From Campylobacterota bacterium (GTDB taxonomy: Bacteria; Campylobacterota; Campylobacteria; Campylobacterales; Sulfurovaceae): a stretch of DNA of 10,577 bases. The stretch covers positions 1-10,577 of the forward strand of contig DRQB01000084.1 of the NCBI GenBank assembly GCA_011330645.1, given 5' to 3'. Of this stretch, positions 1 to 6,608 are shown piece by piece. The position numbers and the translations under genes are program-made. Positions within the stretch are counted from its first letter, which is position 1; the number at the start of each line of letters is the position of its first letter. The notes below the pieces were generated by a model that worked only from the letters and a program-made list of their open reading frames with translations, did no database searches and was not told where the DNA came from.

Positions 1-69
1 AAAGAAGAATCATCACTGGGGGAACAAATAGGTGATGCCTTTGATGTAGATGTTGGGTTAGGATTCTAG
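1..69 (+). CDS. C-terminal end of a probable DUF898 (YjgN-like) membrane protein, 5' truncated
   Basis: Frame 1 is open from the window edge to a TAG at 67-69 and encodes 22 residues ending in DAFDVDVGLGF. An acidic tail of the type GDxFDVDxG is typical of DUF898/YjgN family proteins, which are multi-pass inner-membrane proteins of unknown function. Those genes are often followed by an M48 peptidase with an N-terminal domain like that of the next gene here. The next ATG begins one base after the stop, which suggests one transcript and coupled translation. The family call rests on a very short tail plus gene order; the reading frame itself is more secure than the name. Confidence 0.5.
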   Translation, partial: KEESSLGEQIGDAFDVDVGLGF

Positions 70-70
70 G

Positions 71-1192
71 ATGCTTGAGGGAAAGTGGTATGCTGAGGGC
101 TCTGCTGCCTCAAGTGCTGCTAGGATGTTTATAGATAACGATACATCATATAGACTAGAAATAGACAATGGAAAAGTCCTTGAAGGAGCATTAAAAAACC
201 TACAGGTTGGAAACCGTTTAGCCAATATAGAACGTAAAATCATACTGGAAGATGGTTCTCTTTTTACCACACCTCAAAATGATACTGTAGACAAAGTGTT
301 CAAAAAACATTTGAAATTCAACAGTTTGATTCATGGACTCGAATCTAAGTACCGATGGATATTCATTGCGCTTGTCGTCACACTATTGAGTGCTTTCTCT
401 TTTTTTAAATGGGGCATCCCATGGACAAGCAAGCAGATAGCCCATGCTTTACCTGAAAAAACAAATCAACTTATAGCAGCCAATACCTTAGATTTCCTCG
501 ATGCCTATATGTTTTCCAAAAGTGCTGTACCTACGCTCAAGATGGAGAAAATACGTAAACATTTTCAAGCCAAAGTGGTACCATTAAGCACAGAAAATAA
601 AGAGATACGCTATCACTTACATTTTCGTTCATGGCATGATGGCAATGTGAGTATTCCCAATGCATTGGCATTGCCCTCTGGTGATATTATCCTGACTGAT
701 AAATTTGTGGAGTTGTGTAAAAATCAAGATGAAATGGACTCAGTACTTTTACATGAGATGGGACATGTAGTACATAGACATACACTAGAAATGGTCATCG
801 AAGGAACTTTTGTTTCTGTAGCGACCATGCTCATAGTGGGAGACAGTAATGGTTTTGCAGATATGGGTGTGGGCTTAGGCTCATTACTTGTGAGTTCTTC
901 TTATTCCAGAGGGCATGAATCTGAGGCAGATATGTATGCATTTAAACATATGCTTACTGCACATATAGACCCTGCTTCTTTTTCCCATATTATGAATCGT
1001 ATGACAAAATATATGGAAAAACAAACGGAAGGAAAAATACCTAAAAACACAAAAGCAAATGAGTCAAAGAAAGATATTTTGGATTATCTTGCTTCCCATC
1101 CGAATACAAAGCAGCGTATTGATATTGCTAACCAGTTTTCAGCCTGTTATAAAAAAGGCTTAACAACCTGTGAGGTGAAGGTAGAGGATTAA
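71..1192 (+). CDS. M48 family zinc metallopeptidase, membrane-anchored
   Basis: This is a 373-residue protein. Residues 1-80 form a small soluble N-terminal domain of the kind that precedes M48 domains when the gene follows DUF898. A transmembrane segment lies at about 95-117, and the peptidase domain follows. The zinc-binding helix LLHEMGHVVHRH carries H228, E229 and H232. The NALALPSG block (about 197-204), which precedes the helix in M48 enzymes, is present, and the SRGHESEAD block (about 280-287) supplies the third, glutamate, zinc ligand. All catalytic elements are intact, so an active endopeptidase acting at the periplasmic face is expected; related enzymes (BepA/LoiP-like) take part in envelope protein quality control. 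The ATG follows the upstream stop by one base, with AGGA about 8 bases ahead. Its stop overlaps the stop of the convergent gene. The substrate cannot be told. Confidence 0.9.
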   Translation: MLEGKWYAEGSAASSAARMFIDNDTSYRLEIDNGKVLEGALKNLQVGNRLANIERKIILEDGSLFTTPQNDTVDKVFKKHLKFNSLIHGLESKYRWIFIALVVTLLSAFSFFKWGIPWTSKQIAHALPEKTNQLIAANTLDFLDAYMFSKSAVPTLKMEKIRKHFQAKVVPLSTENKEIRYHLHFRSWHDGNVSIPNALALPSGDIILTDKFVELCKNQDEMDSVLLHEMGHVVHRHTLEMVIEGTFVSVATMLIVGDSNGFADMGVGLGSLLVSSSYSRGHESEADMYAFKHMLTAHIDPASFSHIMNRMTKYMEKQTEGKIPKNTKANESKKDILDYLASHPNTKQRIDIANQFSACYKKGLTTCEVKVED

Positions 1193-1980
1193 CCACATTT
1201 CCCAGGGGCACATTTCATGCCGTTAAATTTGCCTGTGAGTGGGGCATCATGGTCTATACCTTGGGTATGCATTTTGTCCATCATAGCTTTCATTTCTTCT
1301 GGATGTGCGACAAAGTTATATCCTTTATAGAGTGTAAAAACACCATAAATAATGACAAGTAAAGCCGCGAGTTTCATCATGGTGCCACGGAGATTTCCTT
1401 TTTGTAGAAACTTTGTGATAAAGCCTAGGAAAAAGAGGGCAGGGATAGTTGCTAAACCAAAGGTTGCCATGACTAAGGCCCCTCCCAAAGGAGTTGCCGT
1501 ACTCGCAGCAAAAATGGCAAAAGAGTATACCAGTCCACAAGGGATAATGCCATTGAGCATCCCTAAAAGGTAAAAACTCAGATAGCTTTTACTGACGATA
1601 AGTTTTTTAAAGCTATGTTGATACCAACTATATTTAGAGACTGACCATTCTGCAGAATTGAGAAACTTTAAGTTACCAAGCAAAGAGAGTCCTGCAAGTA
1701 TCATGAGGAGTCCAGTAAGTAGAAAGAGTATGCCTTTTGTGGTAGGTGTAAATGCAATAACTTGACCGATAAAACCAAAGATGGCACCTAAGATTGCATA
1801 AGTCGTGACACGTCCAAAGTTGTAGGCTAGATGCGAGGCTGTTTGCTGTGCATAGGAGGATTTTTGGTCTATTTTACTGGAAGTATAGGCAACAACGATG
1901 CCCCCACACATACCAATACAATGCCCAACACTCCCTAGGAATGCGGTTGTTAAAATAATAATTAGGTCTATGTTTCCCAT
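1189..1980 (-). CDS. TauE/SafE-like (DsbD_2-type) membrane protein with a C-terminal KCxxGKCG tail
   Basis: This 263-residue protein has about six hydrophobic segments. The first carries GHCIGMCGG (C21, C25), and a later one carries GIIPCGLVY (C148). These paired motifs mark the family annotated 'sulfite exporter TauE/SafE', related to the CcdA/DsbD transmembrane domain; members often occur with cytochrome oxidase or copper-handling genes. The role is therefore likely thiol/electron or copper transfer across the inner membrane rather than sulfite export, which is an inference. The region after the last membrane segment (about 222-263) is rich in Met and His and ends in MKCAPGKCG, with C257 and C262 as a C-x4-C pair. 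The same motif occurs three times in the lipoprotein at 7552-8034. An AGGA lies just upstream of the ATG. The gene is divergent from the 147-residue ORF and meets the M48 gene tail to tail. Confidence 0.85.
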   Translation of the reverse strand: MGNIDLIIILTTAFLGSVGHCIGMCGGIVVAYTSSKIDQKSSYAQQTASHLAYNFGRVTTYAILGAIFGFIGQVIAFTPTTKGILFLLTGLLMILAGLSLLGNLKFLNSAEWSVSKYSWYQHSFKKLIVSKSYLSFYLLGMLNGIIPCGLVYSFAIFAASTATPLGGALVMATFGLATIPALFFLGFITKFLQKGNLRGTMMKLAALLVIIYGVFTLYKGYNFVAHPEEMKAMMDKMHTQGIDHDAPLTGKFNGMKCAPGKCG

Positions 1981-2015
1981 ACCTGTCCTACGATAATATG
2001 CTGTTGCAAAACTAT

Positions 2016-2023
2016 AGTATAAT
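2016..2023. promoter_or_regulatory. Overlapping divergent -10 boxes between the TauE/SafE-like gene and the 147-aa gene
   Basis: The plus strand has TATAAT at 2018-2023, 42 bases before the GTG at 2065. The minus strand reads TATACT over 2021-2016, 36 bases before the ATG at 1980. No clear -35 is visible, as is normal for sigma-70 promoters in Campylobacterota. If both are used, the two genes compete for the same DNA. This is a consensus match only. Confidence 0.45.
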
Positions 2024-2064
2024 TTTGTTAAAATAGTGTTAATACTTGGTAAAAGGATACCTTT

Positions 2065-2508
2065 GTGGCAAAAAGCTTAAAGCGTACGATTAAAAAAATG
2101 TTTAGAGAATTTTTGGTGTATCATCATAGTTCTTTGGAATACAGAGCAAAAATTTTAACATTGTTGGTTTCTGCTAACAACGATATCTGTGAGTGTGAGA
2201 AGCAAAAGCTTAAAGAGATTGCACATACAATTTACAGTAAAGACCAAGAACGTGCCGAACTGCTTCTTGATACTGTATATGAGTACCATACAAAGATAGT
2301 AACCAATAATGGTCTGGACTTTGAACACTTAGTGCAACTTGTCGCAAAAGAAACAAAAAATGTGAAACGATTTGCTGAAAAAATTGATATTCCTCTTTTA
2401 TCTACTTTAAACGAATGTGTTGATGAAGATGATGAGGATGAAGTACTTTTTAAAACACGTTTATTGGAGTTTTTACAAAATCTCAAAGAAGAATATGGAG
2501 AAAAATAA
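2065..2508 (+). CDS. Small helical protein, possibly TerB-like
   Basis: This 147-residue protein has no signal peptide or membrane segment, so it is cytoplasmic. It is predicted all-helical from its alternating hydrophobic pattern. The stretch from about residue 25 to 100 (YRAKILTLLVSANNDICECE onward) resembles the TerB-like helical fold, in which helices begin with a 'small residue, acidic, E' turn, but the match is weak and by eye only. Near the C-terminus is an acidic run, CVDEDDEDE. The start is taken as GTG at 2065 because AAAAGGAT at 2051-2058 is correctly spaced; ATG at 2098 would lack a good ribosome binding site. The stop overlaps the acylphosphatase start as TAATG, so the two are translationally coupled. 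Function unknown. Confidence 0.75.
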   Translation: MAKSLKRTIKKMFREFLVYHHSSLEYRAKILTLLVSANNDICECEKQKLKEIAHTIYSKDQERAELLLDTVYEYHTKIVTNNGLDFEHLVQLVAKETKNVKRFAEKIDIPLLSTLNECVDEDDEDEVLFKTRLLEFLQNLKEEYGEK

Positions 2509-2783
2509 TGGAGTGGTACAGGTTTATCATTTTAGGAAAGGTGCAAGGTGTGTTTTACCGAAAGTTTGTCTCTCAAGCATTGATGAAAAAACAGTTTAAA
2601 GGCTACATCCAAAATCTCCCTGATGGTAGTGTAGAAGTAGTGGCTGAGGTATTTGATGATGATTTTGATACATTTATGCAGATACTTAAAAAAGGATCAC
2701 CCTTAAGTTCGGTAGAAGACATAAAGTATGAGGTGATAGATGATGCCGTGTTTAACACAGATGGTTTTGAGATTAGATATTAA
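2508..2783 (+). CDS. acyP: Acylphosphatase
   Basis: This 91-residue protein is the usual length for the family. The signature GKVQGVFYR (residues 10-18) forms the phosphate-binding loop with the catalytic Arg18. The second signature, GYIQNLPDGSVEV (32-44), supplies the catalytic Asn36. The enzyme hydrolyses carboxyl-phosphate bonds of small acyl phosphates such as acetyl phosphate or carbamoyl phosphate in the cytosol. The start ATG overlaps the upstream stop, with GGAG at 2497-2500 as ribosome binding site, so it is read with the 147-residue protein. Here QN replaces the commoner RN in the second motif, a conservative change that keeps the asparagine. Identification is secure; the physiological substrate is unknown. 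Confidence 0.95.
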   Translation: MEWYRFIILGKVQGVFYRKFVSQALMKKQFKGYIQNLPDGSVEVVAEVFDDDFDTFMQILKKGSPLSSVEDIKYEVIDDAVFNTDGFEIRY

Positions 2784-2794
2784 CCTAAGGTTGA

Positions 2795-2819
2795 TATAAT
2801 CGAGCATAATTTAGAGGAG
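2795..2819 (+). promoter_or_regulatory. Promoter -10 and ribosome binding site of the 65-aa Cys-rich gene
   Basis: TGATATAAT ends at 2800, with the TATAAT hexamer at 2795-2800, followed by AGAGGAG at 2813-2819, five bases before the ATG at 2825. The leader would be about 20 bases. The gene therefore probably has its own promoter in the 41-base gap after acyP, though read-through from acyP is also possible. Confidence 0.55.
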
Positions 2820-2824
2820 TAGAT

Positions 2825-3022
2825 ATGAGTTCTGGTTGGGGATGTCAATTTATGGGAAAAAAAGACAATGATGATGAGTGGTGTCTTAAACTTCACCATC
2901 ACTGTGAACCTGGCTGTAAGGGCTGCATCATCGCGGGGCAAGTAGAGTTTACACAGCCTAATATTAGTGAAGAACAGGAACGCAAGGTAAAGAAACGCTC
3001 TGATAATCCTTTAGATAGATAG
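2825..3022 (+). CDS. Small Cys/His-rich cytoplasmic protein of unknown function
   Basis: This 65-residue protein has five cysteines (C7, C20, C27, C31, C34) and a triple histidine (24-26), giving a clustered pattern of WC-x3-HHHC-x3-C-x2-C. Such density in a protein with no signal peptide suggests it binds a metal (zinc, iron-sulphur or copper) or acts as a redox protein; this is inference. The charged C-terminal third (about 47-65) has no cysteine. A consensus promoter, a strong AGAGGAG site and well-formed codon structure support it being a real gene. The last codons lie in a TAGA-type tetranucleotide repeat. Its 3' end stops five bases from the end of the convergent msrA. I recognise no named family. 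Confidence 0.75.
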   Translation: MSSGWGCQFMGKKDNDDEWCLKLHHHCEPGCKGCIIAGQVEFTQPNISEEQERKVKKRSDNPLDR

Positions 3023-3027
3023 ATAGC

Positions 3028-3555
3028 TTACGCCATCTCCTTCCCAAACTTCGCTTTCAACTTTGCTAACTTTGGTGGTATGACTGCCATACAATACCCT
3101 TGCATTTGGTTTTGTCTATAGTAGTCTTGGTGGTAGGCTTCTGCTTTGTAGTAGCATTTTAGGGGTTCTATGGTGGTGACTATAGGGTCAGAGTAGTCGG
3201 CTTGTGCGGCTTCTAGTGCGGCTTCGGCTGCTTCCTTGGTCTCTTCATCTGTATAGAGGATGGTAGAGCGATACTGTGTTCCTCTGTCGGCACCTTGTTG
3301 GTTGAGTGTCGTAGGGTTATGTACCACAAAGAAGATGTCTAGTAGTGTGTCAGAAGTGATGATGCTGTCATCGTAGGTGATGCGGATGACTTCAGCGTGT
3401 CCTGTCTCTCCTGTACAGATGTCTCTGTAGGTTGGGTTGTCAGTGTGTCCGTTGGCATAGCCACTCTCTACATCACTCACACCTTTAAGTGTTTCAAATA
3501 CCGCCTCAGTACACCAAAAACATCCGCCACCCACAATAAGTTCTTTTTTTGCCAT
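3028..3555 (-). CDS. msrA: Peptide-methionine (S)-S-oxide reductase MsrA
   Basis: This 175-residue protein carries the MsrA active-site motif GGGCFWC (9-15), with catalytic Cys12. The downstream GHAEVI (53-58) and GTQYRS (92-97) blocks line the substrate pocket. Cys155 in QGYC near the C-terminus is the likely resolving cysteine. It reduces the S-epimer of methionine sulfoxide in proteins, with thioredoxin as usual electron donor. There is no signal peptide, so it is the cytoplasmic form. AAAGGAT sits seven bases before the ATG. It is divergent from trxC, whose product could recycle it. Part of the gene is richer in G+C than its neighbours: 34 of 60 bases at 3181-3240 against 20 of 60 at 4561-4620. 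Confidence 0.96.
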   Translation of the reverse strand: MAKKELIVGGGCFWCTEAVFETLKGVSDVESGYANGHTDNPTYRDICTGETGHAEVIRITYDDSIITSDTLLDIFFVVHNPTTLNQQGADRGTQYRSTILYTDEETKEAAEAALEAAQADYSDPIVTTIEPLKCYYKAEAYHQDYYRQNQMQGYCMAVIPPKLAKLKAKFGKEMA

Positions 3556-3604
3556 TGTGTATCCTTTATTAAATTACTATTTACTTTTTCATTTGTATCT
3601 TTGC

Positions 3605-3645
3605 TATAATACCTAAGAAATAAAAAACTAATCTAAATATGGAGG
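3605..3645 (+). promoter_or_regulatory. Promoter -10 and ribosome binding site of the trxC operon
   Basis: TATAAT lies at 3605-3610 after an AT-rich stretch, and GGAGG lies at 3641-3645, seven bases before the trxC ATG. The leader would be about 35 bases. This is likely the main promoter for trxC and the two-component genes that follow, since no gap exists between them for another promoter. Confidence 0.6.
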
Positions 3646-3652
3646 TTTTATA

Positions 3653-4081
3653 ATGAATATTAATGTTGTATGTCCACATTGTCTCAAAGTAAATCGTATA
3701 CCTAAAAAAGAATCATATAGTAAAGCAAACTGTGGGTCATGTAAAAAGTCTTTGTTAGATTCAAAGCCTGTGAGTGTGGATGCTGCTAAATTAGGTACAT
3801 TTTTAGCCAATTCAGACATCCCAGTAGTGGTAGATTTCTGGGCGCCTTGGTGTGGTCCTTGTCTGCAAATGGCACCTGCCTTTGAAGAAGCAGCCCTTGC
3901 TATGCCTTTACAGGCACAGTTTGTAAAGGTCAATACAGAAGAACAACAAACACTGGGTGCACAGTATGGTATACAAAGTATTCCTACACTTATTGTCTTT
4001 AAAAATGGTAAAGAGGTCGATAGACTTTCTGGTGCTTTGACTGCAGGTAGACTCCAAAGCTGGGTTAGGCAGTCACTTTAA
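3653..4081 (+). CDS. trxC: Thioredoxin 2 (TrxC) with N-terminal zinc finger
   Basis: This 142-residue protein has two parts. The N-terminal zinc ribbon uses CPHC (7-10) and CGSC (27-30), the hallmark of TrxC. The thioredoxin domain from about 42 has the WCGPC active site (66-70) and cis-proline IPT (P111). It reduces disulfides in cytoplasmic proteins; in E. coli, TrxC is induced by oxidative stress and its zinc centre responds to oxidation. The strong GGAGG site and TATAAT promoter lie just upstream. Its TAA overlaps the ATG of the response regulator by one base (TAATG), an unusual pairing that puts a redox protein and a signalling system in one transcript. The divergent msrA is a plausible client. 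Confidence 0.95.
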   Translation: MNINVVCPHCLKVNRIPKKESYSKANCGSCKKSLLDSKPVSVDAAKLGTFLANSDIPVVVDFWAPWCGPCLQMAPAFEEAALAMPLQAQFVKVNTEEQQTLGAQYGIQSIPTLIVFKNGKEVDRLSGALTAGRLQSWVRQSL

Positions 4082-4752
4082 TGGCAAAAATATTATTACT
4101 TGAAGATGATGCCAACCTAAATGAAACAGTCACAGAGTTTTTAGAAGAGCTGGGACATGATATTGTGTCCGTATATGATGGCTATGAAGCGCAAGAAAAA
4201 CTCTATGAAAGTAAGTATGATTTACTTTTACTTGATGTAAACACTCCTGGTATTACAGGGTTTGAACTCCTCAAAGAAGCGCGAGAAGGTGATGTGGTTG
4301 CGCCTGCGATTTTCATTACCTCTTTAGATTCTGTAGATGACTTGGAAAAAGGATTTGAGAGTGGTTGTGATGATTATATTCGTAAACCATTTGCACTTAA
4401 AGAACTTAAAATCCGTGTAGAGACATTACTGAAACGAGGTTTTTTCCATGAGTCCAAAGAGTTGATTGTGATTGCCAAAAATATTGCTTATGATACGAGA
4501 AACAATGAGCTTGTGATTGATGACAAGAGTGTCTCTTTGGGACATAAAGAATCAAAGTTACTGAAACTCTTTATGAAAAATGAGGGTGAGGTGATAGCGC
4601 ATGAACGTATTTATAAACATTTATGGGATTTTGATGAAGAACCAAGTGATACCGCACTACGTACTTATATTAAAAATCTTCGCAAAATTATAGGAAAAGA
4701 AAGTATTGTCAGTATCAAAAAACAAGGCTACAAATTCATTACTGGGGAGTGA
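4081..4752 (+). CDS. OmpR/PhoB-family response regulator
   Basis: This 223-residue protein has two domains. The receiver (about 2-118) has the acidic pair D9/D10, the phosphoacceptor D52 in LLLLDVNTPG, T80 and K102 in RKPF. The C-terminal winged-helix DNA-binding domain (about 125-221) ends in the typical RTYIKNLRKII ... KQGYKF. It is therefore a complete, phosphorylatable transcription regulator, expected to bind direct repeats about 10-11 bases apart. Its ATG overlaps the trxC stop, and its 3' end overlaps the start of the kinase. Target genes are unknown; the exported proteins and cytochromes downstream are natural candidates, and a CACAAT repeat array lies at 6643-6668. Confidence 0.95.
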   Translation: MAKILLLEDDANLNETVTEFLEELGHDIVSVYDGYEAQEKLYESKYDLLLLDVNTPGITGFELLKEAREGDVVAPAIFITSLDSVDDLEKGFESGCDDYIRKPFALKELKIRVETLLKRGFFHESKELIVIAKNIAYDTRNNELVIDDKSVSLGHKESKLLKLFMKNEGEVIAHERIYKHLWDFDEEPSDTALRTYIKNLRKIIGKESIVSIKKQGYKFITGE

Positions 4753-5893
4753 GAAAAAATCACTTTTAAGATTTTTTGCACTTTATATTGCAATGGTCTT
4801 ACTGATGATTGTTGTGCTCTCTTACTATTATTATCAGACACAAGAAAAGTTGATGCTCTCAAATCAAAGAGCAACGCTGTTTAAGTATGGTTTTATACAG
4901 GCAAAAAGACTGAAAGTACTCCATCATTTTTTTGATGAGCGTACAGAATATCCGCGAGACCCTCGTTTTACTTCTGCCATTTATGATGTAGAAAAAAAGG
5001 CTATATTTTCCCTGTTGGAAGAAAAAAATGTACGTTTTGATAAAGAAATCTATATGATTCATAACCATATACATTTTTTAAAAAGCTTGGATGATTTTTA
5101 TTTAGGTACAAAATATATTATTATAGAAGTTAAAGATGATGGGGTTTGGCGGAACATCATATGGAAAAACATACTAGGGTATGGATTGTTTACGTTCTTT
5201 ATTTTTATGCTTTTTGGTTTATATCTTGCAAAACTCTTTTTAAAGCCTATGAGAGATTCCATTGTCCTTTTAGATAGATTTATTAAAGATACCACACATG
5301 AACTCAACACACCACTCTCTGCAATACTTGCGAATATAGAGATGATGGATACAGGTGTAATGACGGATAAAAACAAAACAAAACTTAATCGTATCAACAT
5401 TGCAGCCAAAACGGTTTCCACACTCTATAAAGACTTAACCTATTTGACGCTTGAACAGGAAAAAGAGAATGAAAATGAACATATTGATGTGAAAGCATTG
5501 ATAGAAGACAGGGTCGAGTATTTTACTATTTTGGCAGAATCAAAAAAGTTGAAGTATGCTTTAGATTTACATCCTGCTATGATATTTGTGGATAGACGAA
5601 AATTTACAAGAGTGATAGATAATCTTATCTCAAATGCCATCAAATACAATAAACGTAATGGGGTAGTAGGGGTGAGTTTAAAACAAGGAGAGTTAACTAT
5701 TTGGGATACAGGCATTGGTATTAAAGAAAGCAAAATACCGTTTATATTTGACCGTTATATACGGTTTAATCAAAGCGAAGGTGGTTTTGGTGTGGGGTTA
5801 AGTATCGTGAAAAAAATCATTGATGAATATGGTATGCGTATTGAGGTGAAATCAAAAGAGTCTGAAGGAACGAAAATGGTGCTAAAATGGTAA
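4706..5893 (+). CDS. Membrane sensor histidine kinase
   Basis: This protein is up to 395 residues. Transmembrane segments at about 22-43 and 157-178 flank a periplasmic domain of some 110 residues with no recognised fold. A HAMP domain is not evident, so the helix enters the phosphoacceptor region directly. The H-box TTHELNTPLS carries H198; the N-box DNLISNAIKYN has N306 and N310; G1 is DTGIGI (334-339) and G2 is GGFGVGLSIV (359-368). It should autophosphorylate and pass phosphate to the regulator encoded just upstream. The start is uncertain: TTG at 4706 overlaps the regulator by 47 bases and has AGGA 10 bases ahead. The next ATG, at 4793, falls inside the first membrane helix and lacks a ribosome binding site. 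The 3' end overlaps the cytochrome gene by seven bases. Confidence 0.93.
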   Translation: MSVSKNKATNSLLGSEKKSLLRFFALYIAMVLLMIVVLSYYYYQTQEKLMLSNQRATLFKYGFIQAKRLKVLHHFFDERTEYPRDPRFTSAIYDVEKKAIFSLLEEKNVRFDKEIYMIHNHIHFLKSLDDFYLGTKYIIIEVKDDGVWRNIIWKNILGYGLFTFFIFMLFGLYLAKLFLKPMRDSIVLLDRFIKDTTHELNTPLSAILANIEMMDTGVMTDKNKTKLNRINIAAKTVSTLYKDLTYLTLEQEKENENEHIDVKALIEDRVEYFTILAESKKLKYALDLHPAMIFVDRRKFTRVIDNLISNAIKYNKRNGVVGVSLKQGELTIWDTGIGIKESKIPFIFDRYIRFNQSEGGFGVGLSIVKKIIDEYGMRIEVKSKESEGTKMVLKW

Positions 5894-6219
5894 AAAATAT
5901 TTTATGGATGATACTGTTGTTAAGTACACTCAATGCAGAAAATGTATTTGAACGTAATTGTGTCACCTGCCATCAAGCATTGCCTGCTACATTACAAGAG
6001 ATGTTTAAACGGTATTTACTTATTTATAGCAGTGAAACAAATGTAAAGGCTGGTATCAAACATTATTTGCGTTACCCCTCTAAAGATATCTCAGCCATGT
6101 CTGATTTATTTGTCGATACCTATGGTATAAAAGAACCAACACATTTATCACCTAAAGAGTTAGATGAAGCAGTAGATACATACTGGGAGAAGTTTAAAGT
6201 TTTTGGTAAGTTGAAATAG
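5887..6219 (+). CDS. Small periplasmic monohaem cytochrome c
   Basis: This 110-residue protein has a signal peptide (about 1-17, ending in LNA) and one haem-binding site, CVTCH (25-29). M71, in PSKDISAM, is the best candidate for the distal haem ligand, as class I cytochromes place it after a loop containing proline; M39 is the alternative. The long insertion between them and the charged C-terminus are unlike the c553 at 7154, so this is a different subgroup. The ATG lies within the last codons of the kinase gene, so translation is coupled. A cytochrome co-encoded with a sensor kinase may be its redox partner or a target; that is inference from gene order. Confidence 0.87.
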   Translation: MVKNILWMILLLSTLNAENVFERNCVTCHQALPATLQEMFKRYLLIYSSETNVKAGIKHYLRYPSKDISAMSDLFVDTYGIKEPTHLSPKELDEAVDTYWEKFKVFGKLK

Positions 6220-6220
6220 G

Positions 6221-6260
6221 TATAATGCAAATATATAATTTTATATTATACAAGGAAGGA
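6221..6260 (+). promoter_or_regulatory. Promoter -10 boxes and ribosome binding site of the first haem-less paralogue
   Basis: TATAAT occurs at 6221-6226, directly after the cytochrome stop, and again at 6234-6239. The second copy forms a 6/6 inverted repeat with ATTATA at 6245-6250. AAGGAAGGA at 6252-6260 then fixes the translational start at ATG 6267 (six bases spacing). The first TATAAT gives a more usual leader length. Either hexamer could serve. Confidence 0.45.
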
Positions 6261-6266
6261 ATGGAC

Positions 6267-6590
6267 ATGAAAAAAATAATGGTATTGGTAGCACTAGTTT
6301 TATTTGCTATAGGAAGTACGCCTGTAGTGGCATCGTCAAACTTAGTAAAAGGGCAAAAACTCTTTAAAAAGAAGTTTAGAAAAAGCTGTAGATTCTCTGG
6401 TGTGCGTTTTGCACGTTATCATACCCAAGATGAATGGGAAGAAATTTATGATGATGGAAAATTCCAAAAGGAAGCTAAAAGAATATGTCCACGTTTAAAA
6501 CTCAATAAAATTAAAAAGTCATGGTGGAAGTATGTCTACGAATTCTCTTATGAATATGCAAAAGATGGATCTAGAGTGCCTCATTGTTAG
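6267..6590 (+). CDS. Exported small three-cysteine protein, haem-less cytochrome-like paralogue A
   Basis: This is a 107-residue protein from ATG 6267; upstream in-frame ATGs at 6225 and 6261 are less well placed relative to AAGGAAGGA. A signal peptide covers about 1-22. The mature part begins NLVKGQKLFKKKF, like the first helix of a class I cytochrome, but the place where CxxCH is expected reads FRKSCRFSG, so no haem can attach by the normal route. Cysteines are C41, C74 (RICP) and the C-terminal C107 (RVPHC). The protein shares FAR-x-HTQDEWE, ICP, YEFSYE and AKD with the protein at 6711, and C41 and C74 align exactly. It is very basic. Function is unknown; a periplasmic thiol or metal-binding role fits the conserved cysteines. 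Confidence 0.82.
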   Translation: MKKIMVLVALVLFAIGSTPVVASSNLVKGQKLFKKKFRKSCRFSGVRFARYHTQDEWEEIYDDGKFQKEAKRICPRLKLNKIKKSWWKYVYEFSYEYAKDGSRVPHC

Positions 6591-6608
6591 ACATCATTGT
6601 AACCTCTT

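Noticed and set aside
2905..2928. CX3CX2C pattern (CEPGCKGC) like a radical SAM motif
   Set aside because: The protein has only 65 residues, with no room for the barrel domain, and the rest of the family signature is missing.
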